A stretch of 41,970 nucleotides of DNA from Candidatus Hodarchaeum mangrovi. GTDB taxonomy: Archaea > Asgardarchaeota > Heimdallarchaeia > Hodarchaeales > Hodarchaeaceae. The stretch is taken from contig JAEOUE010000302.1 in NCBI GenBank assembly GCA_016839515.1, positions 1-41,970 of the forward strand, given 5' to 3'. A program made the position numbers and the translations under genes. Below, in pieces: positions 18,391 through 27,824 of the stretch. Position 1 is the stretch's first letter. The number at the start of each line of letters is the position of its first letter. Below the pieces are notes generated by a model that did not search any database, had not been told where the DNA came from, and saw only the letters and a program-made list of their open reading frames with translations.

Positions 18391-19425
18391 TTAGGGGGGA
18401 GTAACAACAATGGTGCCAGCAATGATCTTTGCTTTGATATCCTCTATCCATTCCCACCGTGTTTTGGTAGTACCATTAAGAGTATAAGCACCATTCTTTG
18501 CCCAAGAGGTGTATGTCATAGGTGAAATACCTACACCATTTTCTGCAAGTCCGAGGTTAAGTTCTTCGTTTGTCCAAGTACCTTCAACAATTGCTTTAAT
18601 TGATTCAAAGACACCAGTTTCAACCAATTTTAACATTGAGCAAAGGACTTTTCCAGGCATATCGCCATCCTGATCGCTATCTACACCGATTGCCATTACG
18701 TCAGCTGTTTCATTAGCTGCTTGAAACACACCCTGACCTGTGCCACCTGCTGCTACAAAGATTATGTCTATATCTTCACTATAAAGGTTTTCAGCGATTT
18801 GTTTTCCTAAGACAGGATCAGTCCAACATTGAGGTGGAGGGACGCCCGTATAGGTATTTGTTACATTAAGACTTGGATTAATATATTTAGCGCCTTGTTC
18901 GTGGCCAACTTTGAATTTGTTGATGAGAGGAATATCCATTCCACCGATAAAACCAAGTTTTGAGGTGTTAGTTACCATTGCGGCCATTGCTCCAACCAAG
19001 AACCCACCTTCGTGTTCTTTGTAAGTAATCATTTTGACATTATCCCGTGGTACTTCAGTACTATCAATAATTACCCATTTTTGATTGGGGAATTGAGTTG
19101 CAGAATCATTTAGAGCAGTTTCTTGAAGAAATCCAATACAGATAATTAAATCATACTTACCTTCAGTGGCAAAATTATTTTGGTAAGTAGCAAACTCTGG
19201 AATATCTTCAGGTTCTACGTAATCGACTTTGATTCGATCCCCATAAGTTTCATTTGCTTGAAGATAACCTCTATAGCCCGCGTCGTTGAACGATTTGTCA
19301 CCTAATCCACCAGTAGCAAAAATAATGGCTATATTAAATTCACCTGCTTCTTCAGTACATCCTGAAAGTGCAAATATTGAGAAAAGAAATATTAGTATTA
19401 TACCTATATTCCTAAGATTTTTCAT
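18391..19425 (-). CDS. BMP-family substrate-binding lipoprotein (nucleoside importer)
   Basis: This extracellular binding protein of the BMP/PnrA/TmpC type hands nucleosides to the permease. The 344 residues start with a signal peptide ending in the lipobox LSGC, so the mature protein is probably lipid-anchored at that cysteine. The family signature GLGDKSFNDAGYRG follows at about residue 40, and DSDQDGDMPG lies in the second lobe. The start is chosen at ATG 19425, with GAGG about 7 bases upstream, rather than the TTG at 19431. It is the first gene of the operon with the ATPase and fused permease. Purine nucleosides are typical ligands for the family; the exact ligand is unknown. Confidence 0.92.
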   Translation of the reverse strand: MKNLRNIGIILIFLFSIFALSGCTEEAGEFNIAIIFATGGLGDKSFNDAGYRGYLQANETYGDRIKVDYVEPEDIPEFATYQNNFATEGKYDLIICIGFLQETALNDSATQFPNQKWVIIDSTEVPRDNVKMITYKEHEGGFLVGAMAAMVTNTSKLGFIGGMDIPLINKFKVGHEQGAKYINPSLNVTNTYTGVPPPQCWTDPVLGKQIAENLYSEDIDIIFVAAGGTGQGVFQAANETADVMAIGVDSDQDGDMPGKVLCSMLKLVETGVFESIKAIVEGTWTNEELNLGLAENGVGISPMTYTSWAKNGAYTLNGTTKTRWEWIEDIKAKIIAGTIVVTPP

Positions 19426-19929
19426 ACACAATCCTCATATTTTTTTTATTTTAACTACAATATCTTCTTTAAAGGAATGTAATAAAAGAGAAATTGTAAT
19501 TAAATGAATTTCTAACGGAAATTAAATCATTAGAAATCATGAAAACTCTATTTAGGTAAAAGGTATAAGTACTTTGGGGTGCAACTAAGTAAGATTTAAT
19601 TGTGTTAATTCGTTTGTATAATTAGCAAAAAGACCCCAAATATCTTTAAAAATCTATTTTCATTAATATAGTCATTATCTCATTACGTAATATTAAGTTA
19701 TTCTTATAATCAATAGAATTTAAAGAATCTTTTAAAATAATAAGTGAAAATGATTAAAAAATCCCTTAAAAGATATCTGATAACAAGCTAATAGTAGGAA
19801 GAACCACTTGCACCCCTTAAAATTTGAATAGTTTCTATTTTTTGAATGAACAAGACTATTGAATAGTAATAAGATTCAACCATTTTTTCGTGAAAACTCG
19901 ATATTTCACTTTGTGCATATAATACTTAT
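19426..19929. other. AT-rich intergenic region upstream of the importer operon
   Basis: About 500 bases without an intact gene. It contains an inverted repeat, TTTGGGGT at 19573-19580 and ACCCCAAA at 19633-19640, and GGGGTGCAA at 19576-19584 mirrored by TTGCACCCC at 19808-19816. The promoter of the lipoprotein gene should lie here. Some of the left part may hold further PfkB pseudogene remains, but I cannot show this. Confidence 0.4.
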
Positions 19930-20190
19930 TTTTCCTTAATCTCAACTACCTGAGATAAGAAAAAATTTTCTTTTATCACAAGCATAAAGAGATCTTTTTT
20001 TGCGGCAATTCAAACCATTGATATAGGAATTTTCAGTATTCCTAGCCAATATGTAACATTTACTTCATCACCTCCACCATAAAGAACTAAATCTTATGAT
20101 TAAATACACCCTCCAACTTTTAGCTCATCTAGTGTTCTTCGATTAATGAATAAATTAGCAAATATTTCTATTTTTGAGCACACTTTTCAT
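19930..20190 (-). pseudogene. Decayed PfkB-family kinase (N-terminal remnant)
   Basis: Read on the minus strand, 20145-20040 translates to LDELKVGGCI-stop-S-stop-DLVLYGGGDEVNVTYWLG (written with breaks). This is co-linear, without gaps over 28 positions, with residues 26-53 of the intact PfkB kinase encoded next door. Shared positions include LK-GG, GG, NV and W-G. Further on, ILKIPISMV-stop-IAAKKD matches the kinase's VLQQNVEFIGVIAKD. Upstream, VCSKIEIFANLFINRR fits the strand that starts the family. Two TAA and one TGA interrupt the frame, and the only ATG (20190) is one base out of frame. The C-terminal two thirds are missing or unrecognisable. It is a dead paralogue, not a recoded gene. 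Confidence 0.75.
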
Positions 20191-20380
20191 TTTTTTTCCT
20201 ATTTCTCGTTGTTTATACAACACCATGAATTGCTATCAAGATTTGTATCTTTAAAAATCAGAAAATTAGTTCTTCTAAAGAGGCTGTAAATATTTTAGGT
20301 TCTTACTTTTCTTTGAAACAATACCCATATTAATTAACAATTGTAAATTTCTAAATTTGTCTTTTAGTTTTATTCTCCCT

Positions 20381-21343
20381 TTAAATGTTTCTTAAATACG
20401 AGAAATACTCATTAGGTTTATATCTAGCTCCGTAACCTTGACAGATGTAACTTCCCAGAGATACTCCCTTTTGAATAGCTCCTAGCAGATTTTTTTCAGT
20501 GACATAATGAGAGATAAAACCTGCTGTAAAACCGTCTCCTGCACCAGTAGTATCAATTACAGAAACATTAGGAGCTGGAACATGACCACTTTCATTAGCT
20601 GTGAAAAATTTACATCCATGTTCCCCATCCGTGACAAGAAGCAGTTTCATATTTGAAAATTCTCTCAGGAAATCTGAATGAAGAATAGTTTCAATCTCAT
20701 CGTCAATAAGACTTGTTTTTACTAATTCTTGATATTCTGCTAAGTTTCCAATTAGTATATCAATATTCTTTAAAACTTTTGACCCTAAACGTGATGATTG
20801 TCTTTTTACTGTTGTATAGGCAGCTAAATTTAAAATCACTTCAGGTTTTTCCTTTTTTCTGGTTTGTATGAAATCAAGTAAGTCAATTATAGTATTGCAG
20901 ATTGGAGGATTTTCTAATGTATAAGCTGAGGTATAAAATATTTTACTTGATATTATATCATTCAAAGGTAGATCTTCCCATTCTAAATCATTTTGACTTT
21001 TTCCATTGATTATACAGGATCGTTCTCCATTAGATTCTACAATAATTAATATTGATGCTGATGGATACTTTTTAGAATATTTTAAATGAGTCTTTACATT
21101 AACACGCTCTAATTCGGCTTTTAAAAAACGACCAGAGAGATCCTTTGCAATAACTCCTATAAACTCAACATTCTGTTGCAATACTCCCATCCAAAATGCA
21201 ACATTAGCTGCACTTCCTCCACATGAAATTATAGGATCATCGGATTGTATAGTACCTCCTATCTTCAATCTTTCTAAATTAGATCGATGGATAATTATAT
21301 CTACTGAGATATGACCAAGACACATTACTTTAGAATTGTTCAT
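20381..21343 (-). CDS. PfkB/ribokinase-family sugar or nucleoside kinase
   Basis: Phosphorylates a sugar or nucleoside hydroxyl using ATP or ADP. The 320 residues have both PfkB signatures: an N-terminal GG motif (CGGSAANVA, residues 41-49) that contacts the substrate, and DTTGAGD at 264-270 with D270 as catalytic base. VTDGEHG in between is the usual nucleotide-site strand. The substrate cannot be read from sequence. Neighbouring genes for a nucleoside-type importer make a nucleoside kinase plausible (inference). The start is ATG at 21343 with AAGG directly upstream. A decayed paralogue lies 190 bases downstream. Confidence 0.87.
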   Translation of the reverse strand: MNNSKVMCLGHISVDIIIHRSNLERLKIGGTIQSDDPIISCGGSAANVAFWMGVLQQNVEFIGVIAKDLSGRFLKAELERVNVKTHLKYSKKYPSASILIIVESNGERSCIINGKSQNDLEWEDLPLNDIISSKIFYTSAYTLENPPICNTIIDLLDFIQTRKKEKPEVILNLAAYTTVKRQSSRLGSKVLKNIDILIGNLAEYQELVKTSLIDDEIETILHSDFLREFSNMKLLLVTDGEHGCKFFTANESGHVPAPNVSVIDTTGAGDGFTAGFISHYVTEKNLLGAIQKGVSLGSYICQGYGARYKPNEYFSYLRNI

Positions 21344-21719
21344 CCTTTTTACCTTGCCAATATATTTATTTGAATTAAAGCGTCAATTATAGTTGTCAAG
21401 TGATATTTTTCGTCAGCTTATGCTATCTATTTAAAATAAAGGATTTTTATAAATTAATTTGGAAATTTTGGATGTGAGTAGTAACCATTCCAATTTTATT
21501 GAGGTTGGTTAACTTTATGGATTTCAGCCAATTTATTTCAAATTTAACTCCAAACAATACTTTTTTGCATTAATTAGTTTAATAAGTACCGTTACAAATC
21601 AAATAGAATCTCCTGTAGTTTATAAATCCTCTCTAAGAATAGAATGGATAAATTTCTCTGTTACTTTTTCTTAAAAAAATTTTTAATCCCGAATTTTTCT
21701 TTTAACACGGTTTTTGAAA
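21344..21719. other. Divergent intergenic region, nothing recognised
   Basis: About 375 AT-rich bases between the divergent PfkB kinase and flavin reductase-like genes. No RNA gene, repeat or further reading frame is evident. It should contain the two promoters. Confidence 0.4.
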
Positions 21720-22250
21720 ATGGGAAAGATTATTCACGATCCAACAGTTATTTGGTTTCCCTCTCCAGTTATTTTGGTTTCCTGTTCGGATAATAACATT
21801 GACAATATAATAACCATTGCATGGACGGGAGTAATTTGTTCCCGTCCCCCACAAATCTCAATTTCCCTAAGACCTGCAACTTTTAGCTATGGATTAATAT
21901 TAAAATCCCAAGAATTCGTAATCAATATTCCTCAAGAGTCCTTGCTTAATTCAGTTAAAAAATGTGGTTCTATTTCCGGAAAAAACTTTGATAAGTGGAA
22001 AGAATGTCATTTTACAAAGGAAAAGGCACAAAAAGTAAAAGTTCCATTAATAAAGGAATGTCACATAAATTTTGAATGCAAAGTAGTTAAAACATTAGAA
22101 CTAGGTACTCACACAATGTTTATCGGTGAAGTAATTAATATTCATATATCCTCCGAAATTGTAGAAAATTCTTGTATTAAGATCCCAACATTAATTTATT
22201 CTCCTAAAGGAGCTCAATACGGAAGAGTCATAAAATTTAATGAAAAGTAA
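21720..22250 (+). CDS. Flavin reductase-like FMN-binding protein
   Basis: Members of the flavin reductase-like (DIM6/NTAB) family bind FMN and reduce flavins or act as redox partners. The 176 residues show the split-barrel pattern: PSPVILVSC near the N-terminus, then ITIAWTGVICSRPPQISISL, where the T-x-xW-G and RPP residues contact flavin, and FVINIPQ. The later half (GEVINIHIS) completes the barrel. The start is ATG at 21720; the TTG two codons upstream is possible. It lies 38 bases before the next gene, an unknown membrane protein. The donor and acceptor are not known. Confidence 0.82.
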   Translation: MGKIIHDPTVIWFPSPVILVSCSDNNIDNIITIAWTGVICSRPPQISISLRPATFSYGLILKSQEFVINIPQESLLNSVKKCGSISGKNFDKWKECHFTKEKAQKVKVPLIKECHINFECKVVKTLELGTHTMFIGEVINIHISSEIVENSCIKIPTLIYSPKGAQYGRVIKFNEK

Positions 22251-22288
22251 ACGGAAAACATAAAAAGATAAGAAAATGGTTGAATATT

Positions 22289-23764
22289 ATGGATGTTGCC
22301 TATATTTTTAATTTATACTGCAGGAAATTTGGGATTTGGTTTTTAAGTTTAATTCCTATTTTCCTCGCTTTTAGTTTGATTTATTTATCTTTTTTCCCTC
22401 TTATCCCCGAGTCTCTAAATGAAGAAAGTATTAAATTATTCATTGTATTATTGTACTTTATTTTGATAATTACAGCAATTCCATTTTCTTTAAATGGATT
22501 TTTCATGGAGAAAGCTTTTAATTCTGAAATAAGACGAATATCTTCATCAGGATTACTTATACAGGGAGTAGAGGGTTTTAACGAAGTAGAGGGAAAAATT
22601 AAGTTATTATATCGTGGTTCCTACTCTGTTATTGTAACTGTGGTTATTAGTTTTTTTGTTTTCGTCTCTGGAGTTAATTTAACTGACCTTGGCGACTTTG
22701 CCCGAATTTTTATCTTCATAGCGAGCATTGGATTATTAGCAATTTCAAGCGGGGCTTCAATACTCTTAAAATTACCTGATAAGTCAGCCCTTCAACCAGG
22801 TGGATTGATGAAGTTTTATTCACCCTCAAGTCTTCCTTTACGGCTTGACAATATTTTAACTGATTCCATTTTTACACAATTAGATCCAATAACACGAATT
22901 AGAATGGATGAATGGTCAAAATCGATTTTAGACAATATGAATCCATCTTATGGACCAAATCTTAATACCCTTACACGATTAGAACAAGCTAAAGAAAAAA
23001 TATTCCTCTTAACTTATCTTAAGGAATTTAGTCCCGATCTTCTGACAGAACAAATTTTTTTGGATGAATTAAAAGAGATCATAAACAAATCATATTTAAA
23101 TGATTTTTTGGAAGGAAAAGAAACTGGTATATCATTAAAAACTTTACAAATTATTTTACGTGATGTAAAGAATGAAATTCCTCATATATTTACCCTTGTA
23201 CAAAGAATTTTTGTTTTAGTAAATGATAATATTCAATATTTACAATCACTCAATGAATTTATTACAATATCACATCCCACAGTTCATATTGGAAATATTG
23301 ACCCTTTCCGCGTTTTAGTTTTTATTTTAAATCTTCAGAAGAGTCAACGCAAAGTAGATATTCGTACTCAAACTTCTCAAACATCTTTAGACCCAGATGA
23401 TGCTTCTCAAGGTCTACTTCTAGACTCTAGTTCATTAAATCTCCCTAATGTTGAATTAAAATTAAAACTTTCTTCATCGACTGAACCAATAGATGTATTG
23501 CGTTTAGTAAGTGAGATTCTTCAAGTTGGTGATGCACTAAATTTACAATTTAGACCAAATAGATTTGGTACTCATGTATTAAATTTGTCCATTGAGGATC
23601 CTCAAGAAGGAATACTAGCAGGTAGGTCAATTGTGATAAATGTTTACCGAGATTTAAACTATTATGTGAAATCAATAGGAGCTAAAGCTCTTGGGTACGC
23701 TGGTGCAGCACTATCATTTGTAGGAATTGGATTAGGATCTTTAGCTGGTTTATTAAACTTTTGA
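22289..23764 (+). CDS. Membrane protein with large cytosolic domain, unknown function
   Basis: The 491 residues have two hydrophobic helices near the N-terminus (about 12-35 and 45-68), two more (about 108-130 and 135-158), a hydrophilic, largely helical middle of about 300 residues, and a final glycine-rich helix (about 467-488). No known domain is recognised. The start is uncertain: an ATG at 22289 has GGTTGA about 5 bases upstream, while a TTG at 22280 is also in frame. It sits between a flavin reductase-like gene and an MFS gene, 28 bases before the latter. Confidence 0.55.
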   Translation: MDVAYIFNLYCRKFGIWFLSLIPIFLAFSLIYLSFFPLIPESLNEESIKLFIVLLYFILIITAIPFSLNGFFMEKAFNSEIRRISSSGLLIQGVEGFNEVEGKIKLLYRGSYSVIVTVVISFFVFVSGVNLTDLGDFARIFIFIASIGLLAISSGASILLKLPDKSALQPGGLMKFYSPSSLPLRLDNILTDSIFTQLDPITRIRMDEWSKSILDNMNPSYGPNLNTLTRLEQAKEKIFLLTYLKEFSPDLLTEQIFLDELKEIINKSYLNDFLEGKETGISLKTLQIILRDVKNEIPHIFTLVQRIFVLVNDNIQYLQSLNEFITISHPTVHIGNIDPFRVLVFILNLQKSQRKVDIRTQTSQTSLDPDDASQGLLLDSSSLNLPNVELKLKLSSSTEPIDVLRLVSEILQVGDALNLQFRPNRFGTHVLNLSIEDPQEGILAGRSIVINVYRDLNYYVKSIGAKALGYAGAALSFVGIGLGSLAGLLNF

Positions 23765-23791
23765 ATTTTTTTTTAAGGATTAGAAAATCAT

Positions 23792-25111
23792 ATGCTTCAA
23801 AGAATCCGTAATCACTATTTCTTTCCTCTTTTTTTATTGTTTAGTCTTGTATTACTAAGTGGAATTGGTGTAACCTTACCTATCCCCAATATCGTTAATA
23901 TTTCAACCTCGATTAACTTTAGATATCTAGGATTTATTGAAGCTGCTTTTGTCCTTATATCTATTCTATTCATTATTATTTGGGGGTATTTAGTTGATAA
24001 ATTCGATCGTAAAACACTTTTATTCTTTAGCATTATAATATGGGTGTTTCCATCCATACTAATTGCTTCTTTTCCTTTTTCTTTGCAAATATACTTCATT
24101 GGAAGAATATTCATGGCCATAGGATTATCTGCACTTTCCCCTCTTTCATATTCTATGCTTGGTGATTATGCGGTATATCAAGAGCGTGGATTTATATCAT
24201 CAGGGTTAAATCTTGCTTGGGTTGGTTCGAGTGCTACTGGAATTCTTATTGGTGCGTTGTTTTCCTTTTCTTGGAATCTATCATTTGCTTTTATTGCTGT
24301 TTTGGGTATTATTCTAATGATTTGTCAGTTTTTTCTTATAATCCCAGAACGGGGTCGACAAGAACCATTTTTCGTTAAAATTGAAAATTATCATTATCCA
24401 TTTAGAATAACAATAAGTGGAATAATAAGAACATTACATTCACGAACAATACTTGGACTTCTAGTTCAGGGATTCTTTGCCTTAATTCCTGGAACTATTT
24501 TTACGTACTCTTTAATTTCCTTTTTCAGTTCAGGAGAAGGATTAATGCTTAATATTGGTCAGGCAAGTATATTTGCATTGGTTATAGCAAGTGGAAGAGC
24601 TTTAGGTTATCCAATCTTTGGGAAGATTGGGGATTATTTTACCTTAAAATATAGAGAACCTAAAGTTCGAGCCATAATAGCTGCTATATGTATGGCAGGC
24701 CAAGCTATATTCTTTTTTATAGCTTTTATTACGCTTAATAATAATTTTTTAAATGTTATTATGTTTGCAGGATTTTTTTGGATTGGAAGTTTTATTGGAG
24801 CTGCATCAGGGCCAAATCGAACCTCATTGATGTTTGAAGTGTCATTTCCTGAGCATCGTGGCAGTTTAGGATCATTATTTTCGTTAACTGATCAATTAGG
24901 AGAAGTTTTTGGATTAGTTTTCTCAACCTACGTTCTAAATCTTTATTCTTACATTGAAGTGTTCATTTTCAGTTTAGTTTTCTATTTGATAGCTGCTTTT
25001 ATCTGGTCCTTGACTATTAGCAAAATTGATGTCGATAGATCACAAATAAAGATTGGAATGGAATCTCGAAAATCAATTATCCAAACCTCTGATATTAATT
25101 CTGCTAGCTAA
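23792..25111 (+). CDS. Major facilitator superfamily (MFS) transporter
   Basis: A secondary transporter with about twelve hydrophobic helices in 439 residues, the normal MFS length. The loop between helices 2 and 3 has the MFS signature GYLVDKFDRKTLL (about residues 66-78), and a second copy-like loop, GKIGDYF, lies at about 280. The helix-4 segment GRIFMAIGLSALSPL fits the family. The substrate is unknown; the closest general types are drug or sugar exporters. AAGGAT lies about 12 bases before the ATG. It is followed after 84 bases by the M48 protease gene. Confidence 0.88.
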   Translation: MLQRIRNHYFFPLFLLFSLVLLSGIGVTLPIPNIVNISTSINFRYLGFIEAAFVLISILFIIIWGYLVDKFDRKTLLFFSIIIWVFPSILIASFPFSLQIYFIGRIFMAIGLSALSPLSYSMLGDYAVYQERGFISSGLNLAWVGSSATGILIGALFSFSWNLSFAFIAVLGIILMICQFFLIIPERGRQEPFFVKIENYHYPFRITISGIIRTLHSRTILGLLVQGFFALIPGTIFTYSLISFFSSGEGLMLNIGQASIFALVIASGRALGYPIFGKIGDYFTLKYREPKVRAIIAAICMAGQAIFFFIAFITLNNNFLNVIMFAGFFWIGSFIGAASGPNRTSLMFEVSFPEHRGSLGSLFSLTDQLGEVFGLVFSTYVLNLYSYIEVFIFSLVFYLIAAFIWSLTISKIDVDRSQIKIGMESRKSIIQTSDINSAS

Positions 25112-25195
25112 AAGCTTTTTAAAAAGACTAACTCCTTGGATTTTAGGTAAAATAAAATTTTTTCCTCCAATAAATAAATTTAGAAAGTGATTTAT

Positions 25196-26959
25196 ATGCC
25201 AAGAAACTTATATTTAAGATCGGTTGCAGTCATGACATTTCTTTGGGGAATTGTTTTTGTCCTAGGAATGGTTTTGATCGCAGTCATTTCTCTAACAGGT
25301 GTTATTCCTCCCGGTTCTGAATTTTTGGTATTTCTTCTGCCAATAATATTTGCTTTTTTCTTTGTAGGGTTACAATATCTAATATCCCCTTGGATAATGG
25401 ATATTACAATTTCTTGGGTTTATGACGCTACAAAATATAAAGTAGAAGAGTTACCAGGTCACATAAGGCAGTTTTTATATGAACAAATGGAACTCCATAA
25501 TTTTTCTTTGAAATGGGTAGCTATAATCCATGATAATAACCCCAATGCTTTTACATATGGGCATACTAAGAAACGTGCGCGTTTAGTTATCACTGAAGGG
25601 ATTATTAATTATCTGACAGAAGAAGAGCAGATAGCGGTTGTAGCTCATGAATGTGGGCATATCCGGAACAGAGATTTCATTTGGATGACCGTCGCTGCTG
25701 CAATTCCTCTAATTTGCTATTCTTTTTACCAAGGATTATGGACTTTTGCCCGTGTTTCAACTCGAACTTCTCGTGACGATGATGCTGCAAAAGTCGGAGC
25801 TATTGCCATGGCTGCAGCAGTAGGTGCTTATATTGCTTATTTTATTTCTCATTATGTTGTTCTACTCTTATCTCGTGTACGTGAGTATTATGCAGATTCC
25901 TTCAGTGCAGAAGCTACAGGGCAACCAGGCGCCTTATCTAGAGCATTAGTTAAAATTGCTTATGGAATGGTGAAATTCGATGCTGAAACAGACCAACGAA
26001 TGAGAGATGAGAAACTTACTCCCGCAGTTCGAAGACAAGCTGCAAAACAAAAGGGTTTCATGACAGGGATGCGGTCGTTAGGCATTTTTGATGTTTCAGG
26101 AGCTAAACAACTTGCTATGGCTACTTATGGTCGTGGAATGGAGTTAAATGAAGAAACAGTTGCTCAAGCAGCTCAATGGGATCTTTCTAATCCATGGGGA
26201 CGATTTCTTGAACTTTCATCTACTCATCCACTTCCCGCGAAACGAATTTTAGCACTCAATCGGATGCAAGAAGACCGAGGTATGAAACCTGATTTTCCTG
26301 GTGTTGGAAAAGTAAAACTACCTGAAAGTTTATGGGATGAATTTTTAGCTGACCTATTCCTCTATTATATAGCTCCAATATTCTTCATTATTCTACCTAT
26401 TTTAGGAGCTATAGCTGCAGATTTGATGGGATATCCACTTGAAATAGGTACAGGGATTGGCTTCTTATTATTTGCTCTGATTTGGAAATTACGAAGAAAC
26501 GCTAAATATCCTAAAATCCGTGATTCAGACGATACAGTCACAGTAGTTCATTGTTTAACAGACCAGACAAAGGATGGGTATTATGAAGCATCTCCACTAC
26601 GGGGTAAAAAAGCTGTTTTTGAGGGAAGAGTTGTAGGTCGAGGAGTACCTGGATTCTTCCTTTCTGAAGATCTAGTTATCCAAGATAATACTGGTATAAT
26701 TACTTTGGATTATAGTCCAATTCTAGGTTTTATGTCATGGATCTTCGCTTTATTCCGAGTACCAAAGCTGCAAGGACAGATAGTCAAGGCTTATGGTTGG
26801 TATCACCGTGGACCTGGTCCTATACTACAGGTATGGAAAATCATTACACAAGATGGTAAGACATTCCAGAATCGCTGGTCTGGAGCGAATTGGGTGTTTA
26901 TGTGGATTGTAGTTATCATTGGACTATTACTAATTGCAGCTGGATTGATTGCAATATAA
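25196..26959 (+). CDS. htpX: HtpX-like M48 membrane metalloprotease with extra C-terminal domain
   Basis: A membrane zinc protease of the HtpX/Ste24 family, which degrades damaged membrane proteins. The 587 residues start with two hydrophobic helices (about 12-35 and 43-65). The zinc site is HECGH at 151-155, followed by two more helices and the third-ligand segment REYYADSFSAE at about 228-238. HtpX is usually about 290 residues. Here a C-terminal half adds a helix (about 378-420), a beta-rich soluble domain (about 440-560, with GKKAVFEGRVVG and FFLSEDLVIQDNTG) and a final helix, resembling the GIDE/OB-like extension of long M48 proteins. ATG 25196 has AAGTGA five bases upstream and is preferred over GTG 25187. 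Confidence 0.88.
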   Translation: MPRNLYLRSVAVMTFLWGIVFVLGMVLIAVISLTGVIPPGSEFLVFLLPIIFAFFFVGLQYLISPWIMDITISWVYDATKYKVEELPGHIRQFLYEQMELHNFSLKWVAIIHDNNPNAFTYGHTKKRARLVITEGIINYLTEEEQIAVVAHECGHIRNRDFIWMTVAAAIPLICYSFYQGLWTFARVSTRTSRDDDAAKVGAIAMAAAVGAYIAYFISHYVVLLLSRVREYYADSFSAEATGQPGALSRALVKIAYGMVKFDAETDQRMRDEKLTPAVRRQAAKQKGFMTGMRSLGIFDVSGAKQLAMATYGRGMELNEETVAQAAQWDLSNPWGRFLELSSTHPLPAKRILALNRMQEDRGMKPDFPGVGKVKLPESLWDEFLADLFLYYIAPIFFIILPILGAIAADLMGYPLEIGTGIGFLLFALIWKLRRNAKYPKIRDSDDTVTVVHCLTDQTKDGYYEASPLRGKKAVFEGRVVGRGVPGFFLSEDLVIQDNTGIITLDYSPILGFMSWIFALFRVPKLQGQIVKAYGWYHRGPGPILQVWKIITQDGKTFQNRWSGANWVFMWIVVIIGLLLIAAGLIAI

Positions 26960-26971
26960 TATGCCAAAAAA

Positions 26972-26992
26972 CCCCCCTCCTTTCTTTTTTTT
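26972..26992 (+). terminator. C-run/T-run terminator after the M48 protease gene
   Basis: CCCCCC at 26972-26977 is followed by TCCTTTC and eight T, ending just before the convergent gene. It matches the C-then-T pattern of the other terminators in the window. Confidence 0.5.
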
Positions 26993-27824
26993 ACTCTAGC
27001 ATTAAACCCATAGATTTCCGATACTTTTTTTGTGATTGAATTTCATCATAGGATATAGAACTTGTTATAATCCCAGATTCTCCAGAGGGAATTTTCTTAA
27101 GAATATTAAAGCCAACTTCTTCATTATTAGAGAATTTTTTAGACGGATCAACTATACAAGATGCTCCAGCACTCCAAAAAGGGTCACTAATTACTTGAGT
27201 AGCCCTATCACTAACTATTACACCTACTGCTGCTTCTTTTGCTCTTACAAGACTTAAATTATACCACATAAACCTTCCGTATGTTGTAAATTCTTTTTTT
27301 GGTAAAGTTGTAAGACTAGGACAAAAAAGAAGGTCAATATTTTTCTGAATCAACTCATCATGAATACTTGGGATCCAGAGATCACTACAAATACGAATAC
27401 TTATTTTCCATCTTCCTATTTTACCTAAAAAATTCTTAGTTCCTTTAGATAATCCTCTTTTTCTTTCAAAACCAAATGGATTTTGTTTATCATATTGGCC
27501 AATGATTTCTCCCGAAGGATTAAATAAATGGCATCTATTATAATATAGGTTGTTTTCTTTAGTAAGTTGGCTTCCCCCTATTAACCAAACAGAATATTCA
27601 TGTGCTAAGGATTCCAAAAAATTTAAAGATTTTTCAGTCGTTTCTGAGGATAATGTTTCAGTTCTAATTCCATTCCAATATTCAGGAAGACAAATGACCT
27701 GTGTTGTTTGAATTTCTTTATAATTCTTAAAAAGAGTTGAATAGGAATCAAATGTATTTTGTAACTGGTTATAATAAATTTTAGGTTGCAAAGAGCTTAT
27801 TTCTAGACAATCATCATGGATCAC
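26991..27824 (-). CDS. Carbon-nitrogen hydrolase (nitrilase superfamily)
   Basis: Hydrolyses an amide or nitrile C-N bond through a Glu-Lys-Cys triad. In the 277 residues the triad is visible: E48 in CLPEYW, K113 in YDKQNPFGFE and C146 in IRICSDLW. The segment order and spacing fit the superfamily; the subfamily (amidase, N-carbamoylase, omega-amidase) is not clear. The start is GTG at 27824, whose bases overlap the TGA stop of the upstream Fe-S protein gene (GTGA), with AAGG four bases earlier. The two genes are therefore translationally coupled, an unusual pairing. Confidence 0.87.
   Translation of the reverse strand: MIHDDCLEISSLQPKIYYNQLQNTFDSYSTLFKNYKEIQTTQVICLPEYWNGIRTETLSSETTEKSLNFLESLAHEYSVWLIGGSQLTKENNLYYNRCHLFNPSGEIIGQYDKQNPFGFERKRGLSKGTKNFLGKIGRWKISIRICSDLWIPSIHDELIQKNIDLLFCPSLTTLPKKEFTTYGRFMWYNLSLVRAKEAAVGVIVSDRATQVISDPFWSAGASCIVDPSKKFSNNEEVGFNILKKIPSGESGIITSSISYDEIQSQKKYRKSMGLMLE

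Noticed and set aside
19930..20190. Recoded or stop-codon-containing functional kinase
   Set aside because: Two different stop codons, a frameshift at the only ATG, and loss of the catalytic C-terminal part point to decay, not recoding.
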